A stretch of DNA of 64,000 bases from an uncultured Caulobacterales bacterium (GTDB taxonomy: Bacteria > Pseudomonadota > Alphaproteobacteria > Caulobacterales > Maricaulaceae): positions 61,320 to 125,319 of the forward strand of contig CALFUN010000004.1 in assembly GCA_937929915.1 (NCBI GenBank). The letters run 5' to 3'. Both the position numbers and the translations under genes were made by a program. Shown here in pieces: positions 20,601 to 28,438 of the stretch. How positions within the stretch are numbered: the first letter of the stretch is position 1; the number at the start of each line of letters is the position of its first letter. A model generated the notes under the pieces. That model made no database searches. It saw nothing but the letters and a program-made list of their open reading frames with translations, and had not been told where the DNA came from.

Positions 20601-20615
20601 TTAAAAGTCAGTTAA
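20601..20615 (-). promoter_or_regulatory. CtrA-like binding site (TTAA-N7-TTAA)
   Basis: TTAA-AAGTCAG-TTAA matches the full CtrA consensus of Caulobacter and relatives. A third TTAA follows at 20622-20625. It lies 75 bases upstream of the GEVED surface-protein start, within its probable promoter. AT-rich DNA can give this by chance, so confidence is moderate. Confidence 0.45.
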
Positions 20616-20637
20616 TGAGTGTTAAGATTTTGCAGTG

Positions 20638-20700
20638 TTACTCAGTAAAACCCCAGACAATAGGGACATCTTTGAGAGCGGTTTCATAATAGCTCTGAAA
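20638..20700 (-). repeat. Duplicated 3' end of the DUF1704 gene (distal copy)
   Basis: This 63-bp stretch copies the last 20 codons plus stop of the DUF1704 gene at 22724-22786, in the same orientation. The inner 49 bp (20652-20700) are identical to 22738-22786. The whole stretch translates as FQSYYETALKDVPIVWGFTE-stop against FQSYYETALKDVPIVWDFAE-stop. It is an isolated gene fragment, bounding the lipoprotein block on its far side. Confidence 0.93.
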
Positions 20701-20730
20701 ATCACCGTAAACGACAAGACTCGCCCTCAC

Positions 20731-21186
20731 CTATTGAAAGCACGACACAGGTTCAGAAATTTCGGAATCCAAACTGCCTACGGACGGGTCAGGGATTTGG
20801 TTGAGTTTAGAAGCTTCTAAAAATATACGACCTCTATCATGCTCAAGGATATTACCTGTCAGTCTAACATATTTTCCAAAACAACGGCTGGCATCACGCC
20901 CGCCTAGCGTTACTAAGAAGCTTTCATTTCGTTTACGTTCCCAAACAATAGCATTCTCTAAAGCTGTGCGGTTTTCATATAATAAAACTGGGGTATCTAT
21001 GTCATGCGGCAGCTCATCATATCTAGATAAGTACCCATCCAAAACAATATCCCATTTTCGTATTCTCTTAAGATGCTTTTTTTGAACGATCTCTCTAAGG
21101 CCGTCAAAGTCCCCCGAATAAGTTTCTAAGTCATTTTGGCAAGCTATGAGCAATAATGGAAATAAAATCATAGATATATATTTCAT
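20731..21186 (-). CDS. Small lipoprotein, tandem paralogue 1
   Basis: This 151-residue protein has a lipoprotein signal peptide with lipobox LLIAC (Cys near residue 16). It shares its first 31 residues (to GDFDGLR) and its tail (PDPSVGSLDSEISEPVSCFQ) with two neighbouring paralogues, while the middle differs sharply (here EIVQKKHLKRIRKWDIVLDG). A GKYVRLTGNILEHD segment recalls an OB-fold strand pattern, but that is a guess. No family was recognised. It is the last gene of the array; 30 bases past its stop lies the duplicated DUF1704 gene end. Confidence 0.7.
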   Translation of the reverse strand: MKYISMILFPLLLIACQNDLETYSGDFDGLREIVQKKHLKRIRKWDIVLDGYLSRYDELPHDIDTPVLLYENRTALENAIVWERKRNESFLVTLGGRDASRCFGKYVRLTGNILEHDRGRIFLEASKLNQIPDPSVGSLDSEISEPVSCFQ

Positions 21187-21246
21187 GATACAAAATTACC
21201 TTTACCCCCTAAAATGATGTTTCAATGGGATGTAAACCTGATTGAC

Positions 21247-21681
21247 TCATTGAAAGCACGATACAGGGTCAGAGATTTCGGTATCCAAACTGCCTACGGA
21301 CGGGTCAGGGAGCCGTTCCAATTTTACCGTCTCTACAGATATATGAGAAGAGTCATGCCCTAAAAGTTTGCCTGTCAGCTTAACATATTTATCGTGACAA
21401 GACCCTACGTCATAATCATTCACATAAACAAAAATTCTCTTAGAATTAGGCTGCCAAGCAATATCGGCATCCAATTCTCTTTGTGTTTCATATAAATTTA
21501 GAGGATTCAATTCGTCTGGAAACTCTTTCGATACACCTAGATAACCATACAGCGTTATTTCAGCCTTATACAACCTATCAGCATTCCGCCGAAGGCCGTC
21601 AAAGTCCCCCGAATAAGTTTCTAAGTCACTTTGGCAAGCCAAGAGCAATAAAGGAAACAAAATCATAGATATATATTTCAT
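21247..21681 (-). CDS. Small lipoprotein, tandem paralogue 2
   Basis: This 144-residue lipoprotein (lipobox LLLAC) is the middle copy of a three-gene tandem array with a period near 495 bp. The N-terminal 30 residues and the C-terminal RLPDPSVGSLDTEISDPVSCFQ are nearly identical to copy 3, while residues 45-90 are divergent. Cysteines in SCHDKYVKLTG and the terminal SCFQ are conserved in copies 2 and 3, suggesting a periplasmic disulfide. The upstream AAAGGTAATTTT leader is repeated before each copy. Function unknown. Confidence 0.72.
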   Translation of the reverse strand: MKYISMILFPLLLLACQSDLETYSGDFDGLRRNADRLYKAEITLYGYLGVSKEFPDELNPLNLYETQRELDADIAWQPNSKRIFVYVNDYDVGSCHDKYVKLTGKLLGHDSSHISVETVKLERLPDPSVGSLDTEISDPVSCFQ

Positions 21682-21740
21682 GATATAAAATTACCTTTAT
21701 CTCTAAAATGATGTTTCAATAAGGTGTAAACCTGATTGAC

Positions 21741-22178
21741 TCATTGAAAGCACGACACAGGGTCAGAGATTTCGGTATCCAACCTATCTACGGACGGGTC
21801 AGGGAGCCGTTCCAATTTTACCGCTCTTACAAATGCACGGGCATAATCATGCGCCAAAAGTTCACCTGTCAGCTTAACATATTTATCGTGACAAGATCGA
21901 ACATCATGATCATTCACATCGACAAAAATTTCATTAGAATTAAGCTGGTAAGCGACGCGCGTCTCAAGTTTCTCCCGAGTTTCATACAAACCGACTTGAG
22001 GGTTTAATTCATCAGATAACTTATCAAGCTGACCTAGATAACCATACAGCGTTATTTCAGCCTTATACAACCTATCAGCATTCTGCCGAAGGCCGTCAAA
22101 GTCCCCCGAATAAGTTTCTAAGTCATTTTGGCAAGCTATGAGCAATAATGGAAATAAAATCATAGATATATATTTCAT
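21741..22178 (-). CDS. Small lipoprotein, tandem paralogue 3
   Basis: This 145-residue lipoprotein (lipobox LLIAC) heads the array. Its ATG overlaps the stop of the upstream unrecognised gene by 4 bases (ATGA), so the two are translationally coupled. It shares ADRLYKAEITLYGYLG with copy 2 and the PDPSV-LDTEISDPVSCFQ tail with all copies. Function unknown. Coupling to one upstream gene plus diversified tandem copies would suit an immunity- or inhibitor-like lipoprotein family, but nothing in the sequence proves that. Confidence 0.72.
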   Translation of the reverse strand: MKYISMILFPLLLIACQNDLETYSGDFDGLRQNADRLYKAEITLYGYLGQLDKLSDELNPQVGLYETREKLETRVAYQLNSNEIFVDVNDHDVRSCHDKYVKLTGELLAHDYARAFVRAVKLERLPDPSVDRLDTEISDPVSCFQ

Positions 22179-22702
22179 GATACAAAATTACCTTTATGAA
22201 ATCCCCAAACAGATGCGCGTTTAACTCTATTTCTATGGCTTTCGCCTTTTCTTAAGAAAATGGCAGGCGCTTTATAATGTGACGATAATCGTTCATGTAA
22301 ATATCCATTTGGACTATGAGCCCAATACATAACCCCAATTAAGGCTATATCTGGTTTGAAAAGCCCCAAACCGCCGCCAACAGACAGAAACCTTGCCATT
22401 CTTTCGCTATCTTTAATTGACGGCGGCCCAGATTTATATTGTTTTTGCCCACAAAACCCCAAACATCCATCTTTTTCAAATGTAATATAACGTACAAATG
22501 GTACATTACTGAGCGTATGTTTTTCAGGTGTATTTGGGTACTGAATTGAAGTCGCTAACCAGCTTGCTGCATTTCTAGCCTTATTTATAGTAACACCTTC
22601 TCGCTTTGCGATTGAACGTGCTGCCAATGCCATTGCTGCTTTTCTATCCATAACACCCATCCCCAACATAATTTCTATAGGTGTAGTATGGCCACATAAC
22701 AT
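22175..22702 (-). CDS. Unrecognised protein coupled to the lipoprotein array
   Basis: The ORF encodes about 175 residues from the ATG at 22702. A TTG 3 codons upstream and ATGs at 22669, 22660 and 22651 are alternative starts; none has a good Shine-Dalgarno. No family is recognised. Visible features are an Ala/Arg-rich helical segment (RKAAMALAARSIAKREG), a Cys-containing CLGFCGQKQYKSGPP loop, a Gly-rich hydrophobic stretch (FLSVGGGLGLFKPDIALIGVMYW) and a basic C-terminus (RKGESHRNRVKRASVWG). There is no signal peptide. It begins about 20 bases after the DUF1704 stop, and its own stop overlaps the start of lipoprotein 3. Base composition is AT-richer than neighbours, suggesting acquisition. 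Confidence 0.55.
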   Translation of the reverse strand: MLCGHTTPIEIMLGMGVMDRKAAMALAARSIAKREGVTINKARNAASWLATSIQYPNTPEKHTLSNVPFVRYITFEKDGCLGFCGQKQYKSGPPSIKDSERMARFLSVGGGLGLFKPDIALIGVMYWAHSPNGYLHERLSSHYKAPAIFLRKGESHRNRVKRASVWGFHKGNFVS

Positions 22703-22723
22703 CCACGTCAAGTTGTATGCAAT

Positions 22724-22786
22724 TTACTCCGCGAAATCCCAGACAATAGGGACATCTTTGAGAGCGGTTTCATAATAGCTCTGAAA
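22724..22786 (-). repeat. 3' end of the DUF1704 gene (copy in the intact gene)
   Basis: This is the functional counterpart of the fragment at 20638-20700, in direct orientation, 2,086 bp apart. The pair brackets the unrecognised ORF and the three lipoproteins like the attL/attR repeats of an element that rebuilt the gene end on insertion. Confidence 0.93.
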
Positions 22787-24073
22787 TCCTGGCAATTTGA
22801 CCTGATTGAGAAAGCTTGAATAGGCCATATAAGACACAAGAAACCGTAAGTCTTTCGCCCAGGCTGGCATGAATTTCGGCGGGTTAATGCGGTCTTGGCT
22901 GGCGAGCTGGGCCAATGCGGGCAAATCTTCCAAATCCATCTTGCCGACAAATAAGACGCGAATAAGATCCGCTCTTCCGAGCCGTACAACCGTGCGCATA
23001 AAATTATGCACACGCAAAAGACCGTTGAGATAGACCATATCTTTGGTGAACGGCGCCCCGCCCGTGATAACGCCGCCGCGAAAGACCCGCCGCGTATTCT
23101 CATAGGCTTGGCTGGGAGGAATGCCGCGCGCGATAAACTCATCAAAGACCTCTTTGAAATCGGCCCCGTCAATCGCATTTTGTATCTCTAAAACCCGCGC
23201 GGATAAGCGCCGAAACCGCCGAGGATCCATAGCTCCGCTAATGATTTCAGCAAAGACGGCTAAGCCTTCTTGAATCTCTGTTGTCCCAGCATGAGCGCGG
23301 CCCAAAATCGGAAAATTCGTCTGCGCTTGCCCGTTCATCGCTGTAGCAACATGTACAAGCGCTTCGTGCTGTAAAAGCTGCTCTATGTCGCGTTCTGTAA
23401 AGCGAGCTGATTTGCGCACCCGAATGCGCCGCGAACTCGCGGACGCCTTGGCCGATAGCTTTGATGACACCCGAACCTTAGGCGCATCATCTCCGAAATG
23501 CTGTGCCAATTTCGGGCGCAAAGCCCGCACAAATTTCGTACTGCTCATCTGCGTCTCATATCCGTCTATGACAAGCTGACCAAAATCAAATTCATCAAGA
23601 ATATCGTCCATTTGCCGCGCCATATCTAGCACGCGCGTTTCCCCGTCGAGCATCAGCCGTGTGGGCCGCCCATATAGTTTAGAAGAATGATTAAAAAACT
23701 CATGCGTGCCGCGCGCATCAATCATATTCGCTGTTGTTTCAAGCTTATCTGCCAATCTCGATAGCCAGATAAAAACAACATGCTGACCGTCAATCCTCGC
23801 GCGCGCATCGGCAATATGCTCACGAGCTTTTTGCGTATCTATATGCGGATAAACGGGTTTTGGCAGTGCGCCTGTCTTAAGAAATTTATCTTTTAAATCA
23901 TCCCCCCAACTCATCGCTGATAATATCCGCATAGCCGAGCTAGCAGCCTCTAAATGCAGCCCAGCTTGCTTGGCTGTTTCAAAATGTTCTGCGCTTAAAG
24001 CCTTCATGGCTGTTATGTGGCCAAGTGAAGTTAAATTGTCCAGTAATTTCAGACCTATAATACTTGCGCTCAC
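22724..24073 (-). CDS. DUF1704 (QEGLA-motif, MATCAP-like) metalloprotease
   Basis: This 449-residue protein belongs to DUF1704, sometimes annotated as flavohemoglobin expression-modulating QEGLA motif protein and related to the eukaryotic tubulin carboxypeptidase MATCAP. The gluzincin motif HEALVH (HExxxH) is at 236-241, and QEGLA, carrying the third metal ligand Glu, at 268-272. The C-terminal half (PSQAYENTRRVFRGG) is characteristic. There is no signal peptide, so it is probably cytoplasmic. The start is GTG at 24073, only 26 bases from the divergent prfC ATG. The bacterial substrate is unknown. Its last 20 codons are duplicated at 20638-20700. Confidence 0.86.
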   Translation of the reverse strand: MSASIIGLKLLDNLTSLGHITAMKALSAEHFETAKQAGLHLEAASSAMRILSAMSWGDDLKDKFLKTGALPKPVYPHIDTQKAREHIADARARIDGQHVVFIWLSRLADKLETTANMIDARGTHEFFNHSSKLYGRPTRLMLDGETRVLDMARQMDDILDEFDFGQLVIDGYETQMSSTKFVRALRPKLAQHFGDDAPKVRVSSKLSAKASASSRRIRVRKSARFTERDIEQLLQHEALVHVATAMNGQAQTNFPILGRAHAGTTEIQEGLAVFAEIISGAMDPRRFRRLSARVLEIQNAIDGADFKEVFDEFIARGIPPSQAYENTRRVFRGGVITGGAPFTKDMVYLNGLLRVHNFMRTVVRLGRADLIRVLFVGKMDLEDLPALAQLASQDRINPPKFMPAWAKDLRFLVSYMAYSSFLNQVKLPGFQSYYETALKDVPIVWDFAE

Positions 24074-24099
24074 GCCCTTGCCCGCTTATGCCTGCCGCC

Positions 24100-25689
24100 A
24101 TGTCCAAACCACTTGAAACAGAGCCGAATCGTCGCCGCGTTTTTGCGATTATCTCTCACCCAGATGCGGGTAAAACGACGCTGACGGAAAATATGCTCCT
24201 CGCCGCTGGCGCGATCCATCAAGCGGGCCAAGTGGCGGCGCGAGGCGAAGCGCGGCGCACGCAATCTGACTGGATGAAAATCGAACAAGAGCGCGGAATT
24301 TCCGTCTCGTCTTCTGTCATGACATTCGAGCATGAAAATCTGATTTTCAACTTGCTGGATACGCCAGGGCATGAGGATTTTTCCGAAGATACTTACCGCA
24401 CCCTCACCGCGGCGGATTGTGCTGTCATGGTCATTGACGCCGCCAAAGGCATAGAGCCGCAAACGTTAAAGCTGTTTGAGGTGTGCCGACTGCGCGACAT
24501 TCCGATTGTGACTTTTGTAAATAAACTTGACCGCGAGGCGCGCGACACATTTGAAATTATCGCCGAAATCGAAGATAAGCTCGCCCTTGATGTGGTGCCT
24601 ATGCAATGGCCTGCGGCCTCTGGCCGGCGTTTTCGCGGCGTGTCAGATTTACGTAAGACGAAATTTTTAAAATTCGTCAAAGCCGAAGATGGCAGCGCAC
24701 ATAGCTGGACGCCAATGGCTGGAAATGCGATTGAAGAGCATTTCAATGACACTGAATTACTTCAAGAATTTTCCGAAGAACAAGAGCTCGCCAAGGAATA
24801 TCCTGATTTTAACATCCAGTCCTTTCGCGAAGGCCATATGACACCAGTTTATTTCGGGAGTGCGCTGCGGAAATTTGGCGTGCGCGAGCTTATTGACGCA
24901 CTTGCGGAATTTTGCCCCGGCCCGCAAATTGAAAATATCAAGAAAAATGGCCAAGATACCGAGATAACCCCCACCGATAAAGAGGTCGCAGGTTTTGTCT
25001 TTAAGGTCCAAGCCAATATGGATTTAAACCACCGCGACCGCGTCGCTTTTCTTCGGCTTTGTTCAGGTGAATTTAAGCGCGGTATGAAGCTTAAAACGAC
25101 AAATAATAAAACGATTTCCGTGCATAATCCGATCTTATTTTTCGCACAAGACCGCGAGCTTGCCGAAAATGCCTATGCGGGCGATGTCATTGGTATTCCC
25201 AATCACGGCGCGCTGCGGGTTGGGGATAGCCTATCTGAGAGCGGGAAAATCCAATTTGCAGGTATTCCAAATTTTGCCCCAGAAATTCTGCGCCGCGCAC
25301 AGCTTAAAGATCCGCTTAAAGCCAAACATCTACGTAAAGCCCTCGAGAGCCTCGCCGAAGAAGGTGTCACGCAGCTCTTTAAACCCGCCATGGGGTCTGA
25401 CATGATTGTCGGCGCGGTGGGCAGCCTGCAAATTGACGTGATGCGCGAACGGATTAAAACGGAATATGGTTTGGATGTCACATTTGAATCCCCGCTTTAC
25501 CAAATCGCGCGGTGGATAGGATCGGATAATCCTGACGCGCTCAAAGCCTTTATCGACAAAAGCACAGGCAGTATGGGCGAAGATATTGACGGCGCGCCTG
25601 TGTTTCTGGCGAAATCGGCGTGGGATGTCGGCTACGCACAAGAAAAAAACCCTGACATTCGGTTCATGACCACCAAAGAGCGGATATAA
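24100..25689 (+). CDS. prfC: Peptide chain release factor 3 (RF3)
   Basis: RF3 is the translational GTPase that recycles RF1/RF2 after peptide release. From the ATG at 24100 the protein has 529 residues, the length of E. coli RF3. The P-loop is HPDAGKTT (20-27), switch motifs DTPGHEDF and NKLD follow, and the C-terminus has the RF3-specific GAVGSLQIDVMRERIKTEYG. An ATG at 24088 and a TTG at 24064 are possible but would crowd the divergent DUF1704 start. No clear Shine-Dalgarno is visible. The gene converges on the GST gene with 8 bases between stops. Confidence 0.96.
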   Translation: MSKPLETEPNRRRVFAIISHPDAGKTTLTENMLLAAGAIHQAGQVAARGEARRTQSDWMKIEQERGISVSSSVMTFEHENLIFNLLDTPGHEDFSEDTYRTLTAADCAVMVIDAAKGIEPQTLKLFEVCRLRDIPIVTFVNKLDREARDTFEIIAEIEDKLALDVVPMQWPAASGRRFRGVSDLRKTKFLKFVKAEDGSAHSWTPMAGNAIEEHFNDTELLQEFSEEQELAKEYPDFNIQSFREGHMTPVYFGSALRKFGVRELIDALAEFCPGPQIENIKKNGQDTEITPTDKEVAGFVFKVQANMDLNHRDRVAFLRLCSGEFKRGMKLKTTNNKTISVHNPILFFAQDRELAENAYAGDVIGIPNHGALRVGDSLSESGKIQFAGIPNFAPEILRRAQLKDPLKAKHLRKALESLAEEGVTQLFKPAMGSDMIVGAVGSLQIDVMRERIKTEYGLDVTFESPLYQIARWIGSDNPDALKAFIDKSTGSMGEDIDGAPVFLAKSAWDVGYAQEKNPDIRFMTTKERI

Positions 25690-25697
25690 GCTGTTCC

Positions 25698-26459
25698 TTA
25701 ATCCAAATAGGCCACGATAAAATCATCAGGGACTAAGATTGGGTTACGCGGTAAATGCTTGGCAACCGCACGCGTCCAGATTTTTAACTGCGGGACGGCA
25801 TCTGTTGGTATTTTATCAGTCAGTCCTGCCATATACGGAAATATGAGCTGCGGAAATAAGGCCAAATCCACCAAAGTGGGGGTATCAGAGCCGCCTAGAA
25901 ACGGGCCCCTATTCAAATGCCTTACCATCTCCATACCAAGGCGCATTTGCATATCTTGCAAGCTTTCTTCGCGGTCGATCTTACTGACCATCTCAACAAT
26001 AAAGGGCGCCATTTGCAAAATATCAGGCCACATATGACGGATCTTTTCTGGCAGGGGTGTATGGGCGCTCACGAGAGCTGCCAGACGCCAAGCTCTATAT
26101 TTAAAAGCAAGGTCTTTTTTCGCATCCAGTGCGCTTCTGAAATAAGATGGCAGGAAACTCTCATTAAGCCAGTCGTCAATTTTCATGATTTTCGCACGCA
26201 TCTCTGGGCAACTGGGCAGCAATGGCCGCTCTGGGTAACGCTCATCTAACCATATCGCAATCGGCGTTGAATCAAGCTTCCACTCATCGCCAATGGCAAG
26301 CACAGGCACTTGCCGCCCGCCTGTAAACCCTATCATGCGATCAGGGTCGACGGGGTTAACAGGAATATGCTCAAATGGCAGATGTTTATAATATAAACAG
26401 GCCGCAACTTTGCGCACAAAAGGACTTGTTGAATATCCGTAAAGTTTAATATCTGCCAT
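25698..26459 (-). CDS. Glutathione S-transferase family protein
   Basis: This 253-residue cytosolic protein has an N-terminal thioredoxin-like GST domain: KLYGYSTSPFVRKVAACLYY, then the conserved cis-Pro region GGRQVPVL and LDSTPIAIWLDERYP. An all-helical C-terminal domain follows (FLGGSDTPTLVDLALFPQL, the usual N-capping-box region). GSTs conjugate glutathione or act in reduction and isomerisation; the specific substrate cannot be read from sequence. A Ser-Pro-Phe motif stands where catalytic Ser/Cys residues are found in bacterial beta/theta-like classes. It is convergent with prfC. Confidence 0.87.
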   Translation of the reverse strand: MADIKLYGYSTSPFVRKVAACLYYKHLPFEHIPVNPVDPDRMIGFTGGRQVPVLAIGDEWKLDSTPIAIWLDERYPERPLLPSCPEMRAKIMKIDDWLNESFLPSYFRSALDAKKDLAFKYRAWRLAALVSAHTPLPEKIRHMWPDILQMAPFIVEMVSKIDREESLQDMQMRLGMEMVRHLNRGPFLGGSDTPTLVDLALFPQLIFPYMAGLTDKIPTDAVPQLKIWTRAVAKHLPRNPILVPDDFIVAYLD

Positions 26460-26759
26460 GCCGCTTCCAATATAAGGTTGAAGTTTTGCAGCAACCTATG
26501 CACGGCTTAAGCAGATTGGTCATCCCCGCAATGAGCAATTCCGCCAGCACCTCACGCAGGTTTGAATAGCTGTGCATTATTATATGTTAAAGATAGCCCA
26601 TGCGGCCCTAAAACATGGCTTTAAATAACATGATCAATGATAGCTTATGAGTATAGCGGCATTCATATTTTTCGCGCTTCACCATATTTTGACCAAAGTT
26701 GGCCTGACATTTGCGAGGTCGGTGGCAAAGCAAGTTTAACTCAGAAAGTTCGCACCAAG
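26460..26759. other. Intergenic region upstream of a small membrane protein gene
   Basis: Between the GST start and the membrane-protein start there are 300 bases with no gene supported by composition or similarity. An in-frame ATG at 26637 would add 41 polar residues to the next gene, but these look unlike coding sequence. No hairpin, box or RNA gene was recognised. Confidence 0.5.
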
Positions 26760-27095
26760 ATGGCACAGATACTCCCCGCAATTATAATGTTTTTCATCAC
26801 AGTTATTTTTGCGGCTTTGTTTTTTGTCCCCGCAACAAAATTTCCTCAGAAAAATAAGCTCATTAATTTTTACTGGTCAGGATTTTGGATATATTTAGCC
26901 CTCATTGCTGCATTTGCAGGTGCATCAAACATACTCTTGATCTTGCAATATGATGCTATGAGTTTTTCTAATGCAGCCTTAATGGGCATTTCAGCGAGCT
27001 TTGTACTTTTTGTTATGTTTGCTTGGGCACGCCTATCAAGTAGCGCCTTTATAGCCCTTTTTAAGCGCTTACGTAAAAACCATAACGCGGCTTAA
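26760..27095 (+). CDS. Small three-helix membrane protein of unknown function
   Basis: From the ATG at 26760 the protein has 111 residues with three predicted transmembrane helices, at about 4-24 (LPAIIMFFITVIFAALFFVPA), 36-60 (SGFWIYLALIAAFAGASNIL) and 70-92 (ALMGISASFVLFVMFAWARL). It ends in a basic tail (FKRLRKNHNAA). No family was recognised and the neighbours give no hint. It converges on a PAN-domain gene. Confidence 0.6.
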   Translation: MAQILPAIIMFFITVIFAALFFVPATKFPQKNKLINFYWSGFWIYLALIAAFAGASNILLILQYDAMSFSNAALMGISASFVLFVMFAWARLSSSAFIALFKRLRKNHNAA

Positions 27096-27110
27096 GCCTT
27101 TCCTTTAAAG

Positions 27111-28355
27111 CTAGCGCGGGCCGCCCGCTAATTGCCCTCTCGCGGCGGGACTTAAAGCTTGTGTTTGCACAGGCGCGACAGGCCGTGAGGCTGATGTCGC
27201 AATCGGTGCATCAGGATCATTTGGCAGAACTTGCAAAGCGGCTGGTGTTTTCACATCATCATTCAGCGTTCCGTATAAGCTTTGCTGAATAGGATCAGCA
27301 GAATTTCCGCTCGCGATAACCGCAAGATCAGCTTGGCGGCGAGCATAAGCGGCCTGCGCATTTTGCTGCGTGACAGGCGCTTGCGCCGAAGCCCGAGGCA
27401 GATGAACGGATGACGGGCCTTGAGGGGCAAAAGCCTGTGAAGGCTGTCTTAATTGTGCATTTGGATTGGCTGGCCGAGGCACAGGCCCAATCGGTTGACC
27501 AACGGGCCCGCGCGCGCCCACTTGGCGGCGACGCTGAATACGCTGCTGTCCATTTGGCACGCGTTGTTGAGATTTATAAGCTGGCTGGTTTTGTCCTTGC
27601 AGATTTTGACCCCGATAAGCTTGCGGATTTTGCACAGGCACAGAACGGCCTGTAGTATCTATGCCTCCACTATCCAAGAAAGGCCGAAATTGCGGATTCT
27701 GGCGCGGCTGTTGCGATTGCGAGAATTGCGGCTGTGGTTGACCGATACGTTGCGGGCCTTGCTGGCGCGGAGCTGTGACTTGTTTGGGCGCGGCGGGTCT
27801 TTGCAAGTCTCCTGATTGGCGGCGATATTGATTTTGCTGCGCAGTGAGGCTTTGCGGCTGCGCGGCTCGACGGCGGCGCTCTTGAACACGGCGATTGGCA
27901 CTGGCTTGAGGCTGAATGCGTTGCGGCACAGCTTCGCGCACAATACGGCGCTTTGGCGCTGCTTGCGTCACAGATGGCGCAGCTGCTTTTGGCTGGCTTG
28001 ATGTACCAACACGAATTGTATTGGCACCGCCTTGTTTGACGGGCCGCGCGAAAGAAGTTTGATTGACATTTTCACCGCTAATTGAAATAGGCGACTGAAC
28101 AGGCGCAGATGCAGATGCCAAAAACTCACAAACGCCAGGCGCTTTCGGATTGACTTTGACATAGTTCCAAGCGCGGCACTGCGCATCACCTGCGCAATGA
28201 CTATTACACACATCCGCCCCCGGAGAGGTTACGCTTTGATAGGCTTGCCCTGGACGATATGTGCCCAAATCCTGCGCGGAAACTGGCGCAGCCATAAAGA
28301 GGCTAGCTGTAAATCCCAAAGCAAGATGCAAGGTTAAGTAAGATAAGCGGCGCAT
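27111..28355 (-). CDS. Secreted PAN/Apple-domain protein with Gln/Arg/Pro-rich region
   Basis: This 414-residue protein begins with a cleavable signal peptide (MRRLSYLTLHLALGF to APVSAQ). A single PAN/Apple-like module covers about residues 30-95, with the cysteine pattern DVCNSHCAGDAQCRAWNYV and GVCEFL. PAN modules bind proteins or carbohydrates. From about residue 115 to 310 the chain is low complexity, rich in Gln, Arg, Pro and Ala (QRRIQRRRQVG and similar), and probably disordered. The start at 28355 is preferred because GGAGA precedes it; an ATG 5 codons upstream is weaker. It is a single gene between tpiA and the membrane protein. Function unknown. Confidence 0.75.
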   Translation of the reverse strand: MRRLSYLTLHLALGFTASLFMAAPVSAQDLGTYRPGQAYQSVTSPGADVCNSHCAGDAQCRAWNYVKVNPKAPGVCEFLASASAPVQSPISISGENVNQTSFARPVKQGGANTIRVGTSSQPKAAAPSVTQAAPKRRIVREAVPQRIQPQASANRRVQERRRRAAQPQSLTAQQNQYRRQSGDLQRPAAPKQVTAPRQQGPQRIGQPQPQFSQSQQPRQNPQFRPFLDSGGIDTTGRSVPVQNPQAYRGQNLQGQNQPAYKSQQRVPNGQQRIQRRRQVGARGPVGQPIGPVPRPANPNAQLRQPSQAFAPQGPSSVHLPRASAQAPVTQQNAQAAYARRQADLAVIASGNSADPIQQSLYGTLNDDVKTPAALQVLPNDPDAPIATSASRPVAPVQTQALSPAARGQLAGGPR

Positions 28356-28438
28356 AAGAGTCTCCGGCAACGAATTTCGATTCGATCTTGACTATGCCTG
28401 CCAAGCGTTAGCACTTGGTTAACCGCGTTTATTAACTT

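Larger units (their letters stand above)
20731..22200 (-). repeat. Tandem array of three ~495-bp units
   Basis: Each unit holds a leader (GGTAATTTTGTATCATGA or a near variant), a conserved signal-peptide segment, a variable centre, a conserved tail and a spacer ending in GATTGACTCATTGAAAGCACG (a little over 20 bp, seen after copies 2 and 3). Ends are nearly identical and centres are not, a mosaic pattern. Confidence 0.85.
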
